A stretch of DNA of 64,000 nt from the NCBI GenBank assembly GCA_003577245.1, contig QEVS01000010.1:35825-99824 (forward strand), written 5' to 3'. Position 1 is the stretch's first letter, and each line of letters begins with the position of its first letter. Below, piece by piece: positions 51,826-61,799 of the stretch. A program made the translations under genes and the position numbers. The notes under the pieces were generated by a model, which was not told the DNA's origin, searched no databases, and saw only the letters and a list, made by a program, of their open reading frames with translations. The DNA comes from a bacterium. GTDB taxonomy: Bacteria; Chloroflexota; Dehalococcoidia; Tepidiformales; Tepidiformaceae.

Positions 51826-54051
51826 CTACGCCCCCGGCTCTAAGGCAGTCCGCCGTGTTGCCGCCACTTCTGCCACGGGCGCTCCTTCCACGTGGACCTT
51901 CGGCAGCCACTTGAGCCACGGTGGCAGGTACCAGTTGAGGTCTCCCAGCAGCGCCATGCTTGCCGGCACAAGCACCGTGCGAATGATGGTGGCATCGAGG
52001 ATGACGGCGACAGCGAGGCCAAACCCCATCTGCTGGAACATCGTCAGCTCACCCATCGCGAACCCTCCGAAAACGGCCACCATGATGAGCGCCGCACCAG
52101 TGATCATGCCCGCCGTGTTCTGCACCCCGTGGCGCACCGAGGCCGCATTGTCACCCGTGGCGTCGAAGTGCTCGCGGATCCTTGTGAGCAGGAACACGTG
52201 ATAGTCCATTGAGAGCCCGAAAAGCATCGCGAACATGAACAGCGGTACCCACGACTCTATCCGCTCCACCTGGCGGAACCCCAGCAGCTCCGCCCCCACC
52301 CCCTGCTGGAACACCAGGGTCATGACTCCGTAGGCCGCGCCCACCGAGAGCAGGTTCATCAGGATCGCCTTTAGCGGCACCACCACGCTCCGGAAGATCA
52401 CCAGCAGGATGAGGAAGCTCAACCCCAACACGAAAGCCAGGACGACGGGCGTGACCCCGGTGATCACCGTGCTGTAGTCGATGTCCCGGGCCGTTTCCCC
52501 GCCAACCGAGACCTCTGCCCCCGTGCCCGCGAAGGCGGCCGGGATGTATTGCGAGCGCAGCCGCTCGACGGCCTGGATGGCGTGGCTGCCCAGCGGGTCC
52601 CCGCTGACCGCCACTGTCACCAGCGCCAGGTCGCCGGCTTCGTTGGCCTCCACCATTGGCCGGCTGAAGTTGGGGTCCGCGAACAGTCTTTCGCGGAGCT
52701 CGTCGATAGCCGCTGCAACCTCCGGTGAATGCACGTCTTCCGCGTCGATGACGATGTCTGCCGGGCTCAGGAGTCCCGCGCTGAACTCGCTGTCCAGCAA
52801 TGAGAAGGCGCGGTAGGCCACGCTGCTTTCGGGGAGCGAAGCCACGCCGGCGAAGCCGAGCCTCGCGTTCAGATAGGGCACCCCGGCGACAAGCAGCAGG
52901 GCAACGGAGGCCACGATGCTGGCCACCCGGCGCTTCATGACGAAACTCGCAGTCCGCGCCCAGAAGCCGCCTTCGTTCGGGCTGCTTGCCCGGCTGCCGG
53001 GGAGCGGGATCGTCCCCAGGTTCACCCGGTCGCCCAGCAGGCGAAGCAATGCGGGGAGAAGCGTAAGGGCCGCGGCGACGGCCACGATGACGACGATCAC
53101 AGCCCCGGCCGCGACGCTCTGGAAGAGGCTTGATGGCACCAGGAACATGCTGAAGAGCGCGACCACCACGGTCATCCCCGAGAAGAGCACGGCACGGCTG
53201 GCCGTGGCGCCCGTTCTCTCGATGGCTTCATCGCGGCCGCGGCCGGAACGGCGTTCCTCTCGGAAGCGCTGGACGATAAGCAGCGAGTAGTCGATCCCCA
53301 CGGCCAGGCCGGTCATCGTGATCATGTTCACAGTGAAGATGGAAAGCTCGAACGCGCTGGCGATCAGGGCCGTAATGCCCAGCGAGACGGCAATGGCCAC
53401 CATCCCCACAACGATCGGCACGCCGGCAGCTACCAGCGCCCCAAACACCACCACAAGTACCACAAGCGCGATCGGCAACCCCACGATCTCGGCCGCCCGC
53501 AGGTCCTTCTCCGCGGTCTCGGTGAACGCCCGTGAGATGCTGCCTTCGCCGCCCGTGACCACGGAGAAGCCATCGCGGCCGTCGTAGCGCTCCAGCAGAG
53601 CCATCAGTGGCTGCACCGTCTCCGCGGCCTCGTCCACGGTCCCCGATAGCACCACGGGGATGAGGAGCGTGGCCTGGTCATCGGAAAGCAGCGCCGAATC
53701 GAGCGACTCGTAGTAGTTCAGCGCCATGACCACGCCCGGCGTGGCCACGATCTCGGCCAGCAGCCGGCCCGCCCTGTCGCGGAAGTCTTCGTCCAGGACC
53801 GTCCCGTGGTCCGACCTGATGAGCACGAACTCGCGTACCTCCTGGGGGCCGCGGAGGCGCTCCTCCAGGAGCTTTTCGGCGCGGCTGGACTCGGTCTCGA
53901 CGCGCATTTCCATGCCCGTCGAAAGCTGCCCGGCCATTGCCGAAGCAGCTGCGATTCCGGCCACAAGGAGGAGGGCCCAGGCGGTGATCACCGTCCAGGG
54001 TCGCCTTGCGGCAAATCGCGCCATTGCCCGGGTGATTGATTTCTGTGCCAT
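51826..54051 (-). CDS. MMPL/RND-family transporter
   Basis: 741 aa. Two MMPL modules: N-terminal TM then a large external loop (about 45-165), six TM segments including GMVAIAVSLGITALIAS and FTVNMITMTGLAVGIDYSLL (GxxxGxDY motif), then the second loop and TM set with FAMLFGLSMDYHVFLLTRIR (the second GxSxDY). MMPL proteins export lipids or hydrophobic drugs by proton motive force. Exact substrate is unknown. A TetR-type gene lies 33 bases upstream on the same strand, so the transporter is likely induced by a ligand of that regulator. Confidence 0.93.
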   Translation of the reverse strand: MAQKSITRAMARFAARRPWTVITAWALLLVAGIAAASAMAGQLSTGMEMRVETESSRAEKLLEERLRGPQEVREFVLIRSDHGTVLDEDFRDRAGRLLAEIVATPGVVMALNYYESLDSALLSDDQATLLIPVVLSGTVDEAAETVQPLMALLERYDGRDGFSVVTGGEGSISRAFTETAEKDLRAAEIVGLPIALVVLVVVFGALVAAGVPIVVGMVAIAVSLGITALIASAFELSIFTVNMITMTGLAVGIDYSLLIVQRFREERRSGRGRDEAIERTGATASRAVLFSGMTVVVALFSMFLVPSSLFQSVAAGAVIVVIVAVAAALTLLPALLRLLGDRVNLGTIPLPGSRASSPNEGGFWARTASFVMKRRVASIVASVALLLVAGVPYLNARLGFAGVASLPESSVAYRAFSLLDSEFSAGLLSPADIVIDAEDVHSPEVAAAIDELRERLFADPNFSRPMVEANEAGDLALVTVAVSGDPLGSHAIQAVERLRSQYIPAAFAGTGAEVSVGGETARDIDYSTVITGVTPVVLAFVLGLSFLILLVIFRSVVVPLKAILMNLLSVGAAYGVMTLVFQQGVGAELLGFRQVERIESWVPLFMFAMLFGLSMDYHVFLLTRIREHFDATGDNAASVRHGVQNTAGMITGAALIMVAVFGGFAMGELTMFQQMGFGLAVAVILDATIIRTVLVPASMALLGDLNWYLPPWLKWLPKVHVEGAPVAEVAATRRTALEPGA

Positions 54052-54084
54052 GTCAATGTTCCTTATTCCCGGGCGAAGCCGGTT

Positions 54085-54693
54085 TCAATGTGCACCGGCG
54101 CCCGCAGCCAGCACGATGCGGCTGAACAGGCCCAGCATGACTTCGGCGTCGAATTCGTCGCCCATCTCCAGGTCGATGATCCCGAGGCCCAGCACGAGCG
54201 CGTTCAGGAGCACGCTCAGTCCCCGCGGATCCAGGCCGGCCGGGATCTCCCCCGCCTGCTGGGCTGCGAACACAAATCCCTCCACAAGCCCGATGGCGTA
54301 CTCGCGGAAAGATCTCGTTTCCTCTCGCACCACGCCGCCCGTCCGCGCCGAGCTGAGGGCGCATTCGAGGTCAAGGCATACCGTCTCGCGGTCCCTGAGC
54401 TCGACCAGTGCCAGCCGGCCGGCTTCGAGCATGGCTTCGAGCATGCTGCCGGAATTGGCCCGCGCCTGTTCGAAGGCCCGCCGCGTGCGTTCCTGGCCTT
54501 CAGCAAAGGTCGCCGCGACCAGGTCATCCTTCCCCTGGAAATACCGGTAGATGGCGCCCGTGCTCAGCCCGGCCTCGGCCGCGATCTCGCTCATGGTGGC
54601 GGCCTCGATGCCGCGGCGCGCAAACACGGAGCGGGCCGCGCTACGGATGGACTCGACCCGGGCGTCGATGTGGGCTTGCGTGACCCTGGTCAA
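54085..54693 (-). CDS. TetR-family transcriptional regulator
   Basis: 202 aa from TTG 54693 (GGAG 7 bases upstream). The longer ATG start at 54741 would put the operator dyad inside the gene, so the shorter start is preferred. N-terminal HTH: SIRSAARSVFARRGIEAATM, SEIAAEAGLSTGAIYRYFQG and KDDLVAATFAEG, typical TetR. The C-terminal ligand domain (about 65-200) is helical with no recognised subfamily. It probably represses itself and the MMPL exporter gene downstream. Confidence 0.92.
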   Translation of the reverse strand: MTRVTQAHIDARVESIRSAARSVFARRGIEAATMSEIAAEAGLSTGAIYRYFQGKDDLVAATFAEGQERTRRAFEQARANSGSMLEAMLEAGRLALVELRDRETVCLDLECALSSARTGGVVREETRSFREYAIGLVEGFVFAAQQAGEIPAGLDPRGLSVLLNALVLGLGIIDLEMGDEFDAEVMLGLFSRIVLAAGAGAH

Positions 54694-54728
54694 CGGTGGA
54701 CTCCGGCGGGTGAATGAATAGTCATTGA

Positions 54729-54746
54729 AATGAATGGACATTCATT
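54729..54746. promoter_or_regulatory. TetR operator: perfect 8-2-8 palindrome
   Basis: AATGAATG-GA-CATTCATT, exact inverted arms, 36 to 53 bases upstream of the TTG start of the TetR gene. Further half-site-like ATGAAT/ATTCA elements flank it (54711-54760). This is the expected autoregulatory operator of the TetR-MMPL pair; AT-rich palindromes of this form are classical TetR targets. Confidence 0.8.
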
Positions 54747-54915
54747 CAGATGAACGAACGTTAACAAGAACCTTCCCCGGCGTCAACCCCGGCCGCAGAA
54801 CCTTCCGAGAACTACTCGTTGCCGGAGCGGCGGCAGAGACGCGTCCGTCTGCTCAAGTGCGCCCTCGCGGTGCGGACGCACCGCGCGAATCGCGGGGATA
54901 GCCGTGCGCCATCGG

Positions 54916-55575
54916 TCAGGAGGGGCGGGGCTGCTCCGTTGCTGCCCGGCCTTCGATTGCGGGTCCACCCCGGGGAACATACCCCGCTTCGAACGCGGCC
55001 ACGATGGAACGGGGCGTGAGCACAAACGCCTCGGCGCCGGCCGCCGTGCCTATCGCCTCACCGTAGCCCTCGAACCTCCACGGGTAGAGTTCGCCCCCCC
55101 AGGTGATGAAGGCATCCCCCGGCGTTTCGGCGAACGTCACGAACGTCCCCGGTGGAAGCGAACCGGCAGCCGCCGTGAATGTGCGTTTCTCGCGTCGCGG
55201 TCCCACACGCTCCTCGTGCAGCACCCGGTCGATCACGTCGGCAGCGGCTGGTCCTTGCATTCCCGCCGCGCGGGACCACGCCTCCACGAATCGCCGGTAG
55301 TCCTGGCGGCGGCAGAAGGCGCATGGCCGGTGCCCCGCGGCCAGGGCCGTCGCCTCGTCAAGGAAGAACAGCTCCGTGTAACCATTGCCCATCACCTCGC
55401 GCCACCAGCCCCTGAACTCGGTGACGCAGCAGATCCAGCGCCGGCTCACCCAGCGGCGGCCTGTAAGCTGCTTGTCCTCAGTGTGCAGGCGGCCTCCACG
55501 GTTCCCCATGAACTGGCCTCGCGCCCGGTTTGCGACGATTTCGCCGAAAGGCGTTACACGGTTCTGCAGCGTCAC
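54916..55575 (-). CDS. Conserved hypothetical protein with CxxC motif
   Basis: 219 aa from GTG 55575 (CGGAG just upstream), preferred over the longer frame to 55680. The N-terminus reads TLQNRVTPFGEIVANRARGQ, MGNRGGRLH, then RWICCVTEFRGWWREVMG and TELFFLDEATALAAGHRPCA with FCRRQDYRRF. I know this block as a conserved family without assigned function (often called hypothetical). CAFCRR is a zinc-type CxxC. Residues about 130-215 may be a second small domain. Same strand as the TetR and DUF gene neighbours, but no operon evidence. Confidence 0.75.
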   Translation of the reverse strand: MTLQNRVTPFGEIVANRARGQFMGNRGGRLHTEDKQLTGRRWVSRRWICCVTEFRGWWREVMGNGYTELFFLDEATALAAGHRPCAFCRRQDYRRFVEAWSRAAGMQGPAAADVIDRVLHEERVGPRREKRTFTAAAGSLPPGTFVTFAETPGDAFITWGGELYPWRFEGYGEAIGTAAGAEAFVLTPRSIVAAFEAGYVPRGGPAIEGRAATEQPRPS

Positions 55576-55594
55576 GTTCTCCGGCCCTCGCAGT

Positions 55595-56074
55595 TCAGAA
55601 GAGCAGCTCGCCACCTTTTCGCGGAGTTGCGAGCGCCTTGCCTGCGGGGGCGCGCCACTCCACCCACCTCTGCAGGTCAACCGGGTCGAACGGCCCGATG
55701 GCGTCGAATCGCCCCGGGTCGAACACGGCCGGGGTGCGGTCCTCCCGTGGGCGCGGCAGCGCGGTCAGCTCGGCCCGGAACACAATCGCCAGCTCCCACC
55801 CGCCCCCGGGCGGGTTGAACGACATCACGTCCACCAGCGAGAGGTCCGAGATAGCGCCGTCGCACCAGTCGTCAGCAAGCTCCGAAGCAGTCATATAGGG
55901 GTTGCCGGCGAATTCGAGCACGCTCCACGGCAACCACCTTCCCTGCGCTTCCCGGGCGCGCACGTCGAATGTCACCATGCGTCCTTCGTGCACCGGTACC
56001 AGGTACACCGTCACCATGGTTCCCTGTTTCACCGGCCTATCCTGGGGGGGACCGAAGTACGCTCGTTGTGCCAT
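55595..56074 (-). CDS. Hypothetical protein, unknown fold
   Basis: 159 aa from ATG 56074. Mixed alpha/beta with RMVTFDVRAREAQGRWLPWS and LEFAGNPYMTASELADDWCD in the first half, then SLVDVMSFNPPGGGWELAIVFRAEL, a segment reminiscent of NUDIX-domain strand order but without the GX5EX7REUXEEXGU box. The C-terminal third is charged and Pro-rich. No function assigned. It starts 8 bases after the M16 protease stop and is probably co-transcribed with it. Confidence 0.65.
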   Translation of the reverse strand: MAQRAYFGPPQDRPVKQGTMVTVYLVPVHEGRMVTFDVRAREAQGRWLPWSVLEFAGNPYMTASELADDWCDGAISDLSLVDVMSFNPPGGGWELAIVFRAELTALPRPREDRTPAVFDPGRFDAIGPFDPVDLQRWVEWRAPAGKALATPRKGGELLF

Positions 56075-56081
56075 GGCGCCT

Positions 56082-57338
56082 TCAGATGAGACCGCTGAAA
56101 AGGTGGTCGTCATCGAACGGGCCCACCGCCGCGATGGTGGCGCTTCCCGGCTGCAGCAGCTGGCCCGCCACGCGCAGCATGTCGTCCATGGTCACGGCAT
56201 CGATACGTTCGGCCGCCTCGTCGACCGTCAGTATCTGCCCGAGCAGCATCTCCTGGCTCCCCATCCAGCCCGCCACCGAACGAGTGTCCTCCATCCGGAG
56301 CTGGATCCGGCCGCGGGCCATCTGCCTTGCCTTCTGAAGCTCCTGTTCGGTGAGGTCGCTAATGAGCTTCCCGATCTCGGCCAGCGAGACCTCAAGGGTG
56401 GTGCGAGCATTCTGTGGGTCGCAGCCTGCGTAAACGGTGATCGATCCGGCATCTCTGAACTCGCTCGGGTAGCTGTGAACGTCGTAGACCAGCGCCCGCT
56501 CCTCGCGTAGCTCGAGGAAGAGCCTGCTCGACATCCCTTCGCCAAGCACCGTGCTGATGAGGTCGACAACAAACCGGTCCGGGTGGGTGACAGGTACCGT
56601 CGGGTAGGCCAGGCAGATGTGGGCCTGCTCGCTATCCTTGTGCTGAACGGCGATGCGCGGACGCCCATCCCTCGGCTGCACCGGGTACCAGCACCCGGGT
56701 TCGGCGCCCGGCATATCGCCCAGCCAGCGCGTGACTTCTGCGACCACGCGCTCGTGCTTCACGTTCCCGGCCGCCACGAGCACCATGTTCGCCGGCACAT
56801 ACTGCGCCGCCAGGTACCGGTTTACCGAATCAAGCGGGATGGCCCGGACGCTTTCGGGGGTTCCGCCGACGTTGCGCCCCAGGGGCTGGCTGGGCCAGAG
56901 CGTCTCATCGATCAGGATGCCGGCCAGCTCTGCCGGGCTGTCTTCGACGGCTGCCAGCTCCTCCAGGATTACGTGGCGCTCCTTCTCCAGCTCAGCTGAG
57001 TCCATCACCGGCGAACGCACCATATCGCAGAGGATATCGATGGCTTCGCTTGCCGCGGTGTGAGGCACCTTGGCGTAGTACACCGTGATTTCGCGGTCGG
57101 TGGCGGCGTTGTGCATCCCTCCAACCGACTCGATGGCTTCCGAGATATCGCGCGCCGTGGGCCTGCGCGAAGCCCCCTTGAAGAGCATGTGCTCCAGGAA
57201 GTGCGATAGCCCGGCCTCGTGGTCCTGTTCGTACCTGCTGCCGGCGCCGGCATAAACGCTGATGGTGGCCGAACGGGTATGGGGCAGCTCCGCAGTGACG
57301 ACCCGAAGGCCATTGGCAAGAACGGTCTTATTGAACAT
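56082..57338 (-). CDS. M16-family zinc protease (processing-peptidase-like)
   Basis: 418 aa. Active site SHFLEHMLFKGASRRPTARD (HxxEH, about 46-50) with the downstream Glu in AEAIDIL...EE (LEKERHVILEELAAVED region), the M16B pattern (HXXEHX76E). C-terminal half is the non-catalytic partner domain (RFVVDLISTVLGEGMSSRLF). Bacterial M16B proteases process small or unfolded peptides. ATG 57338 begins the frame. Downstream the unknown protein gene at 55595 follows by 8 bases. Confidence 0.93.
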   Translation of the reverse strand: MFNKTVLANGLRVVTAELPHTRSATISVYAGAGSRYEQDHEAGLSHFLEHMLFKGASRRPTARDISEAIESVGGMHNAATDREITVYYAKVPHTAASEAIDILCDMVRSPVMDSAELEKERHVILEELAAVEDSPAELAGILIDETLWPSQPLGRNVGGTPESVRAIPLDSVNRYLAAQYVPANMVLVAAGNVKHERVVAEVTRWLGDMPGAEPGCWYPVQPRDGRPRIAVQHKDSEQAHICLAYPTVPVTHPDRFVVDLISTVLGEGMSSRLFLELREERALVYDVHSYPSEFRDAGSITVYAGCDPQNARTTLEVSLAEIGKLISDLTEQELQKARQMARGRIQLRMEDTRSVAGWMGSQEMLLGQILTVDEAAERIDAVTMDDMLRVAGQLLQPGSATIAAVGPFDDDHLFSGLI

Positions 57339-57506
57339 TAGCCGGGTCGCGCCTCCCGCACGGAAGACTGATTGTAGGGGTCGCCCGGCACCATGGGAAA
57401 CGCCTCTCTGCGGGCTGCCGCATCGAACCCGGGCGCCCGTATTCCCGGTTGAACTGGTGTGCGCAGGCGTGCGGTGCGCGGGTACGCCATTGTCCCGCCG
57501 TGGCGC

Positions 57507-57896
57507 CTACTCGTCGACGACAGCCTCCGCCTCTATTTCGACCAGCATCTCCGGGCGCATCAGCGCCTTCACCTCCACCATCGTCGCGGCCGGGCGCACA
57601 TCCCGGAAGAACTCACCGTGCGCTCGCATGATCGCCTCCGATTGCGCGATTCCGGTCACGAACATGCGCGTGCGCACCACATCCCCCATGCCGGCGCCGG
57701 CCTCCGCCAGGGCCCTGCCAATGATCTCGAAGCACCGCTTCGCCTGCGCATAGGCGTCGCCTTCACCGTGGATGGTGCCATCGGGATTGGCCGCGGTGGT
57801 TCCGCTGACGGCGATGAAGTTCCGCACTCTAACCGCCCGCGAATACCCGAACGGCTCTTCCCATGGCCCGCCCGACGAGATGCACTTCCTGGTCAT
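57507..57896 (-). CDS. RidA-family protein (YjgF/YER057c)
   Basis: 129 aa. Fold signatures: [53 protein letters not shown] and [20 protein letters not shown] with the final EAEAV. RidA subfamily enzymes hydrolyse enamine/imine intermediates from PLP enzymes and need an Arg in the RPARxxVxV region; here the equivalent segment reads PAATMVEV with Ala, so enamine deaminase activity is doubtful. Overlaps ruvB by 4 bases (ATGA). Confidence 0.9.
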   Translation of the reverse strand: MTRKCISSGGPWEEPFGYSRAVRVRNFIAVSGTTAANPDGTIHGEGDAYAQAKRCFEIIGRALAEAGAGMGDVVRTRMFVTGIAQSEAIMRAHGEFFRDVRPAATMVEVKALMRPEMLVEIEAEAVVDE

Positions 57897-58969
57897 TCTT
57901 CCTCTCCTGTTCCGGCGGCAGCGGAATCATCAGTTGCCCACAGGGCAGGCTGCGCTCCCGTGCCACGCGGCGCTTCGATCCCAAGATGCCGGTAGGCCCC
58001 GGCTGTGGCCACGCGCCCGCGGGGAGTCCGCTGCAGGAAACCGCGTTGCAGCAGGAACGGCTCGTATACGTCCATGATCGTGTCCGCTTCTTCCCCAATC
58101 GAGGCCGCGATGGTGTCCAGCCCCACCGGCCCCCCTGCGAACTTCTCCACGATGCAGCGGATCACCATGCGGTCCGTCTCGTCCAGGCCAAGGTCATCTA
58201 TCTCCAGCAGGGCCAGGGCTTCGCGCGTCGACTCCAGCGTGATGGCTCCGCCTCCTCGCACCTCCGCGTAGTCGCGGGCACGCCGTAGGATGCGGTTGGC
58301 GATGCGCGGCGTCCCCCGCGAACGGCGCGCTATCTCGAAGGCGGCATCCTCGGGCAACGGCACCCCGAGAATCCGCGCCGAGCGTCGCACTATCTGCGCC
58401 AGCGTGGGCGCGTCGTAGAAGTCGAGGCGGTAGACCGAGCCGAACCGGTCCCGCATCGGCGCGCTCACCATTGCATACCGCGTGGTCGCGCCAATGAGTG
58501 TGAATTTCGGCATCGCCAGCCGTACCGACCGGGCGCCCGGCCCCTTCCCTATTACCAGGTCGAGCGCGAAGTCCTCCATGGCCGGGTACAGGATCTCCTC
58601 GACGGCGCGCGAGAGCCGGTGCACCTCGTCGATGAAGAGGATGTCGTGTTCCTTGAGGTTCGTCAGGATCGCGGCCAGGTCGCCCGGCCGCTCGATGGCA
58701 GGACCGCTGGTTGTGCGGATCGCCACATCCATCTCGTGCGCGACGATGTTGGCAAGGGTCGTCTTCCCCAGCCCCGGTGGGCCATAGAGCAGCAGGTGGT
58801 CGAGCGCGTCCCCCCGCTTCCGGGCCGCTTCGATCGCTATCTCGAGGTTCTCCTTCACCCGCTCCTGGCCCGGGAAGTCGGCCAGCGCCCGCGGCCGCAG
58901 CGAGCGCTCAACTTCTTCGTCATCGAGAATGGGGGCCGGCGCGAGGAAACGCTCTTCGGGCGGAACCAT
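57893..58969 (-). CDS. ruvB: Holliday junction branch-migration helicase RuvB
   Basis: 358 aa from ATG 58969, the normal RuvB start; the longer frame to 59212 is shadow. AAA+ motor: [20 protein letters not shown], Walker [20 protein letters not shown], Walker [21 protein letters not shown], sensor 1 [20 protein letters not shown], and the winged-helix RuvB_C (about 270-335) with [18 protein letters not shown]. The C-terminal ~20 residues are an unconserved tail. Forms hexamers with RuvA. Coupled to the RidA gene. Divergent from the amidase. Confidence 0.96.
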   Translation of the reverse strand: MVPPEERFLAPAPILDDEEVERSLRPRALADFPGQERVKENLEIAIEAARKRGDALDHLLLYGPPGLGKTTLANIVAHEMDVAIRTTSGPAIERPGDLAAILTNLKEHDILFIDEVHRLSRAVEEILYPAMEDFALDLVIGKGPGARSVRLAMPKFTLIGATTRYAMVSAPMRDRFGSVYRLDFYDAPTLAQIVRRSARILGVPLPEDAAFEIARRSRGTPRIANRILRRARDYAEVRGGGAITLESTREALALLEIDDLGLDETDRMVIRCIVEKFAGGPVGLDTIAASIGEEADTIMDVYEPFLLQRGFLQRTPRGRVATAGAYRHLGIEAPRGTGAQPALWATDDSAAAGTGEEE

Positions 58970-59075
58970 GCGGGCAGTATAGCGGACAGATGTTCTAAAC
59001 GTGTGCATCGCCAGTTGTTGCCCAACGTGGCTTCCATTCGCGCTCAGCCGGACTTCCAGCGCAGGAGTACCACCA

Positions 59076-60482
59076 ATGACCGATGACCTCTGGCGACTGG
59101 GCGTTGCCGATCTTGCGGACGCTATCCGCGCCCGCCGTGTGACAGGCCGCGAAGTCGTCCAGGCGCACCTCGACCGCATCGCGCAGGTGAACGGCGCCGT
59201 CAACGCCGTCACCGTGGTGCTTGCCGAACAGGCGCTCGCCGCCGCGGATGAGGCCGACCGCGCCGCCGCCTCCGGGCGAAGTCTCGGGCCGCTTCACGGC
59301 GTGCCGTTCACGGTCAAAGAGAACATCGACCTCGTTGGCTCGGCCACCACCAACGGCCTCACCCTCGGGGAGGCGCTCCTGCCGCCGGTCGATTCGCCAC
59401 ACATCGCCCAGCTCAAGGCCGCCGGCGCCATCCCCATCGCACGCACCAACATGCCCGATGTCGGCCTCCGCTGGCACACGGGCAACGCGCTCCGCGGCGA
59501 GACGCTCAACCCCTGGAACGCGGACCTCACCCCGGGCGGCTCGAGCGGCGGCGATGCGGCGGCCCTTGCCACCGGCATGACCCCGCTTGGCATGGGAAAC
59601 GATGTGGGCGGCTCGCTGCGCTGGCCCTCGCAGTGCTGCGGCACCGCCGCGATTCGCCCAACCCTCGGCCGCGTTCCCGAGCACCTCTCCCTCTCCGCCG
59701 GCGACCGCCCCATGTCGATTCAGCTGATGGCCGTGGAAGGACCCATGGCCCGCCACGTCCGCGACCTGGCCCTCGCGCTTTCGTGCATGACCGGGCGCGA
59801 CTCCCGCGACCCCTGGTGGACGCCAGTTCCTCTGCGCGGCGAAGGGGCCCCGCGCCGCGTCGCCGTGACCCTCGACCCCGCCAGCGCCGGCATCCACCCG
59901 GATGTTGAAGCCGGTGTCCTTCGCGCCGCCGATGCCCTCCGCGACGCCGGCTACGAGGTGTGCGAGATTGACCCGCCACGGGTTGCGGACGCCAGGGAAA
60001 CCTGGTTTGTGCTCCTTTTCGCCGAGATTGCCGAAATGCTCTGGCCCTCGCTCGAGCTCGTCCTCGCCGAGCCCGGGAAGCGCTTCCTCGAGCTCGCCAT
60101 GGCCTCCGGGCCGCGCCCGGGCCTGCTTGAATACATGCAGGCGTTCGCCACCCGCCTCACCATCGCCCGGGAATGGGCCCGCTTCCTGGAGCAGTACCCG
60201 CTCGTGCTGGGGCCGGTCTCAACGCAACAGCCCTTCGTTGCGGGCTGGGACATCTCAGGCGCGCACGCCCCCCGTGAGCTATTTGGCAGCCTCTCCCTTG
60301 TCGTCACCGTCAACCTCCTGGGGCTCCCCTCCCTGGCGCTGCCGGTTGGGGTGGCAAACGGCCTCCCCCAGGGTGTGCAGCTGATAGGCGACCGCTATCG
60401 CGAAGACCTCCGCCTTGCCGCCGGGCAGTCAATCGAAGAACGCCTGGGTGTGTTCACCCCCGTCGAGCCGCGCCGCTCCTGA
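59076..60482 (+). CDS. Amidase (amidase signature family)
   Basis: 468 aa from ATG 59076. Amidase signature catalytic triad: [10 protein letters not shown] (Lys, about 82), [20 protein letters not shown] (cis-Ser at about 158-160) and [17 protein letters not shown] (Ser nucleophile about 182). Normal length for GatA-like amidases; C-terminal region [20 protein letters not shown] fits. It may act on amides, aryl amides or indoleacetamide; not GatA proper since no gatB or gatC is adjacent. Divergent from ruvB across 106 bases. Confidence 0.9.
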   Translation: MTDDLWRLGVADLADAIRARRVTGREVVQAHLDRIAQVNGAVNAVTVVLAEQALAAADEADRAAASGRSLGPLHGVPFTVKENIDLVGSATTNGLTLGEALLPPVDSPHIAQLKAAGAIPIARTNMPDVGLRWHTGNALRGETLNPWNADLTPGGSSGGDAAALATGMTPLGMGNDVGGSLRWPSQCCGTAAIRPTLGRVPEHLSLSAGDRPMSIQLMAVEGPMARHVRDLALALSCMTGRDSRDPWWTPVPLRGEGAPRRVAVTLDPASAGIHPDVEAGVLRAADALRDAGYEVCEIDPPRVADARETWFVLLFAEIAEMLWPSLELVLAEPGKRFLELAMASGPRPGLLEYMQAFATRLTIAREWARFLEQYPLVLGPVSTQQPFVAGWDISGAHAPRELFGSLSLVVTVNLLGLPSLALPVGVANGLPQGVQLIGDRYREDLRLAAGQSIEERLGVFTPVEPRRS

Positions 60483-60817
60483 AAGCAGTCGCTGCCCACG
60501 CCAACCGGGTAGCTTCCATGGCGCTCGACCCGCCGGCACCAGGCCATCGCACCCCCGTCCGAGTTGACAGTCAGACTCGTTATGCTAGGCTTTGCCTTGG
60601 GCGCTTTATTGACTGGCCAGCTTTTGGATGAGTTCGCCAGGTCGCAAAGCTGAGTGCTTGAAGACGGCTCCGGCGCTGCAAGGCCCCGGGGCGCTGTTCA
60701 CGAACAGGCTTTCCGGCCTTCTTTCGTGCCTGAAATCCGAAGACACTGTGCGACGCGCCTGCCAATCCCGGGATTGCCGTGCCCACCATCACGGCGCCGC
60801 CACGAAGGAAAGCAACC
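60483..60817 (+). promoter_or_regulatory. str operon promoter and leader (TTGACA...TAGGCT)
   Basis: 335 bases between the amidase and rpsL contain no gene. A sigma-70-type promoter is visible: TTGACA (60564-60569), a 16-base spacer, and TAGGCT (60586-60591). This leaves a roughly 220-base leader before the rpsL ATG, long enough for leader regulation. A CAGGC...GCCTG arm pair lies about 60703-60732, a weak hairpin candidate. No S7- or S12-binding structure can be claimed. Confidence 0.6.
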
Positions 60818-61255
60818 ATGCCGACCATCAACCAGCTCGTGCGCAAGGGCCGCACGCCCAAGAGCAAGAAGTCAGGCGCGCCTGCTCTGCTCTTCAGCTT
60901 CAACTCCCACACCGGCCGCCTCCGCAAGGTGGCGGGCAAGGGCTCGCCCCAGAAGCGCGGCGTTTGCACCCAGGTCCGCACGCAGACCCCCAAGAAGCCC
61001 AACTCGGCCCTCCGCAAGGTCGCCCGCGTCCGCCTCACCAATGGCATTGAAGTCACCGCCTACATCCCCGGAGAGGGCCACAGCCTCCAGGAACACTCGG
61101 CCGTCCTTGTTCGCGGCGGCCGCGTGAAAGACCTCCCCGGCGTCCGCTACCACATCGTCCGAGGCGCCCTCGATGCTACCGGCGTCAACAACCGCAAGCA
61201 GGGGCGCAGCAAGTACGGCACTCGCAAGAATGCCCAGCCAGCAGGCCGCCGCTAA
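60818..61255 (+). CDS. rpsL: 30S ribosomal protein S12
   Basis: 145 aa from ATG 60818, slightly longer than Escherichia coli S12 (124) because of an extended C-terminal tail ([20 protein letters not shown]). Decoding-centre protein; conserved blocks [41 protein letters not shown] (streptomycin region: [11 protein letters not shown] with Lys in the usual place), [20 protein letters not shown] and [26 protein letters not shown] precedes the start. First gene of the str operon. Confidence 0.98.
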   Translation: MPTINQLVRKGRTPKSKKSGAPALLFSFNSHTGRLRKVAGKGSPQKRGVCTQVRTQTPKKPNSALRKVARVRLTNGIEVTAYIPGEGHSLQEHSAVLVRGGRVKDLPGVRYHIVRGALDATGVNNRKQGRSKYGTRKNAQPAGRR

Positions 61256-61298
61256 CCGGCGCAGCCGCCCGTTGAGATTGAATCAAGAGAGCTGAACC

Positions 61299-61769
61299 AT
61301 GGCGCGACGAAACCGGCCGGCCCGGCGCAACATCCCACCTGACCCAAGGTACAACAACGTCCAGGTCCAGATCCTGATCAACAAGGTCATGAAGCGAGGC
61401 AAGAAGAGCACCGCCGAGCGCGTCGTCTATGGCGCCCTTGACCGCATCCAGGCCCAGGCCGGACGTGACCCGCTAGACACCTTCCAGGCTGCCATGCGCG
61501 CTGCCACTCCTGTGCTCGAAGTCAAGCCCCGCCGCGTTGGCGGCGCCACCTACCAGGTCCCCATCGAAATCCGTCCCGACAGGCGCATCGCCCTCGCCAT
61601 GCGCTGGATCCTCAACGCCGCCCGTTCGCGCAGCGGCCGTTCCATGTCGGAGCGCCTGGCCGCCGAGCTCCTCGATGCGGCCAATAACACCGGCGCCGCC
61701 ATCAAGCGGCGTGAAGACACTCACCGCATGGCCGAAGCCAACCGCGCCTTCGTCCACTACCGCTGGTAG
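61299..61769 (+). CDS. rpsG: 30S ribosomal protein S7
   Basis: 156 aa, the normal length. rRNA-binding assembly protein of the small-subunit head. Conserved blocks: [60 protein letters not shown], and [24 protein letters not shown] at the end. 43 bases downstream of rpsL, 30 bases before fusA; the order rpsL-rpsG-fusA-tuf is the classical str operon. Confidence 0.98.
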   Translation: MARRNRPARRNIPPDPRYNNVQVQILINKVMKRGKKSTAERVVYGALDRIQAQAGRDPLDTFQAAMRAATPVLEVKPRRVGGATYQVPIEIRPDRRIALAMRWILNAARSRSGRSMSERLAAELLDAANNTGAAIKRREDTHRMAEANRAFVHYRW

Positions 61770-61799
61770 AAGCGAACCAGGGAAAACAGACCGAACACA

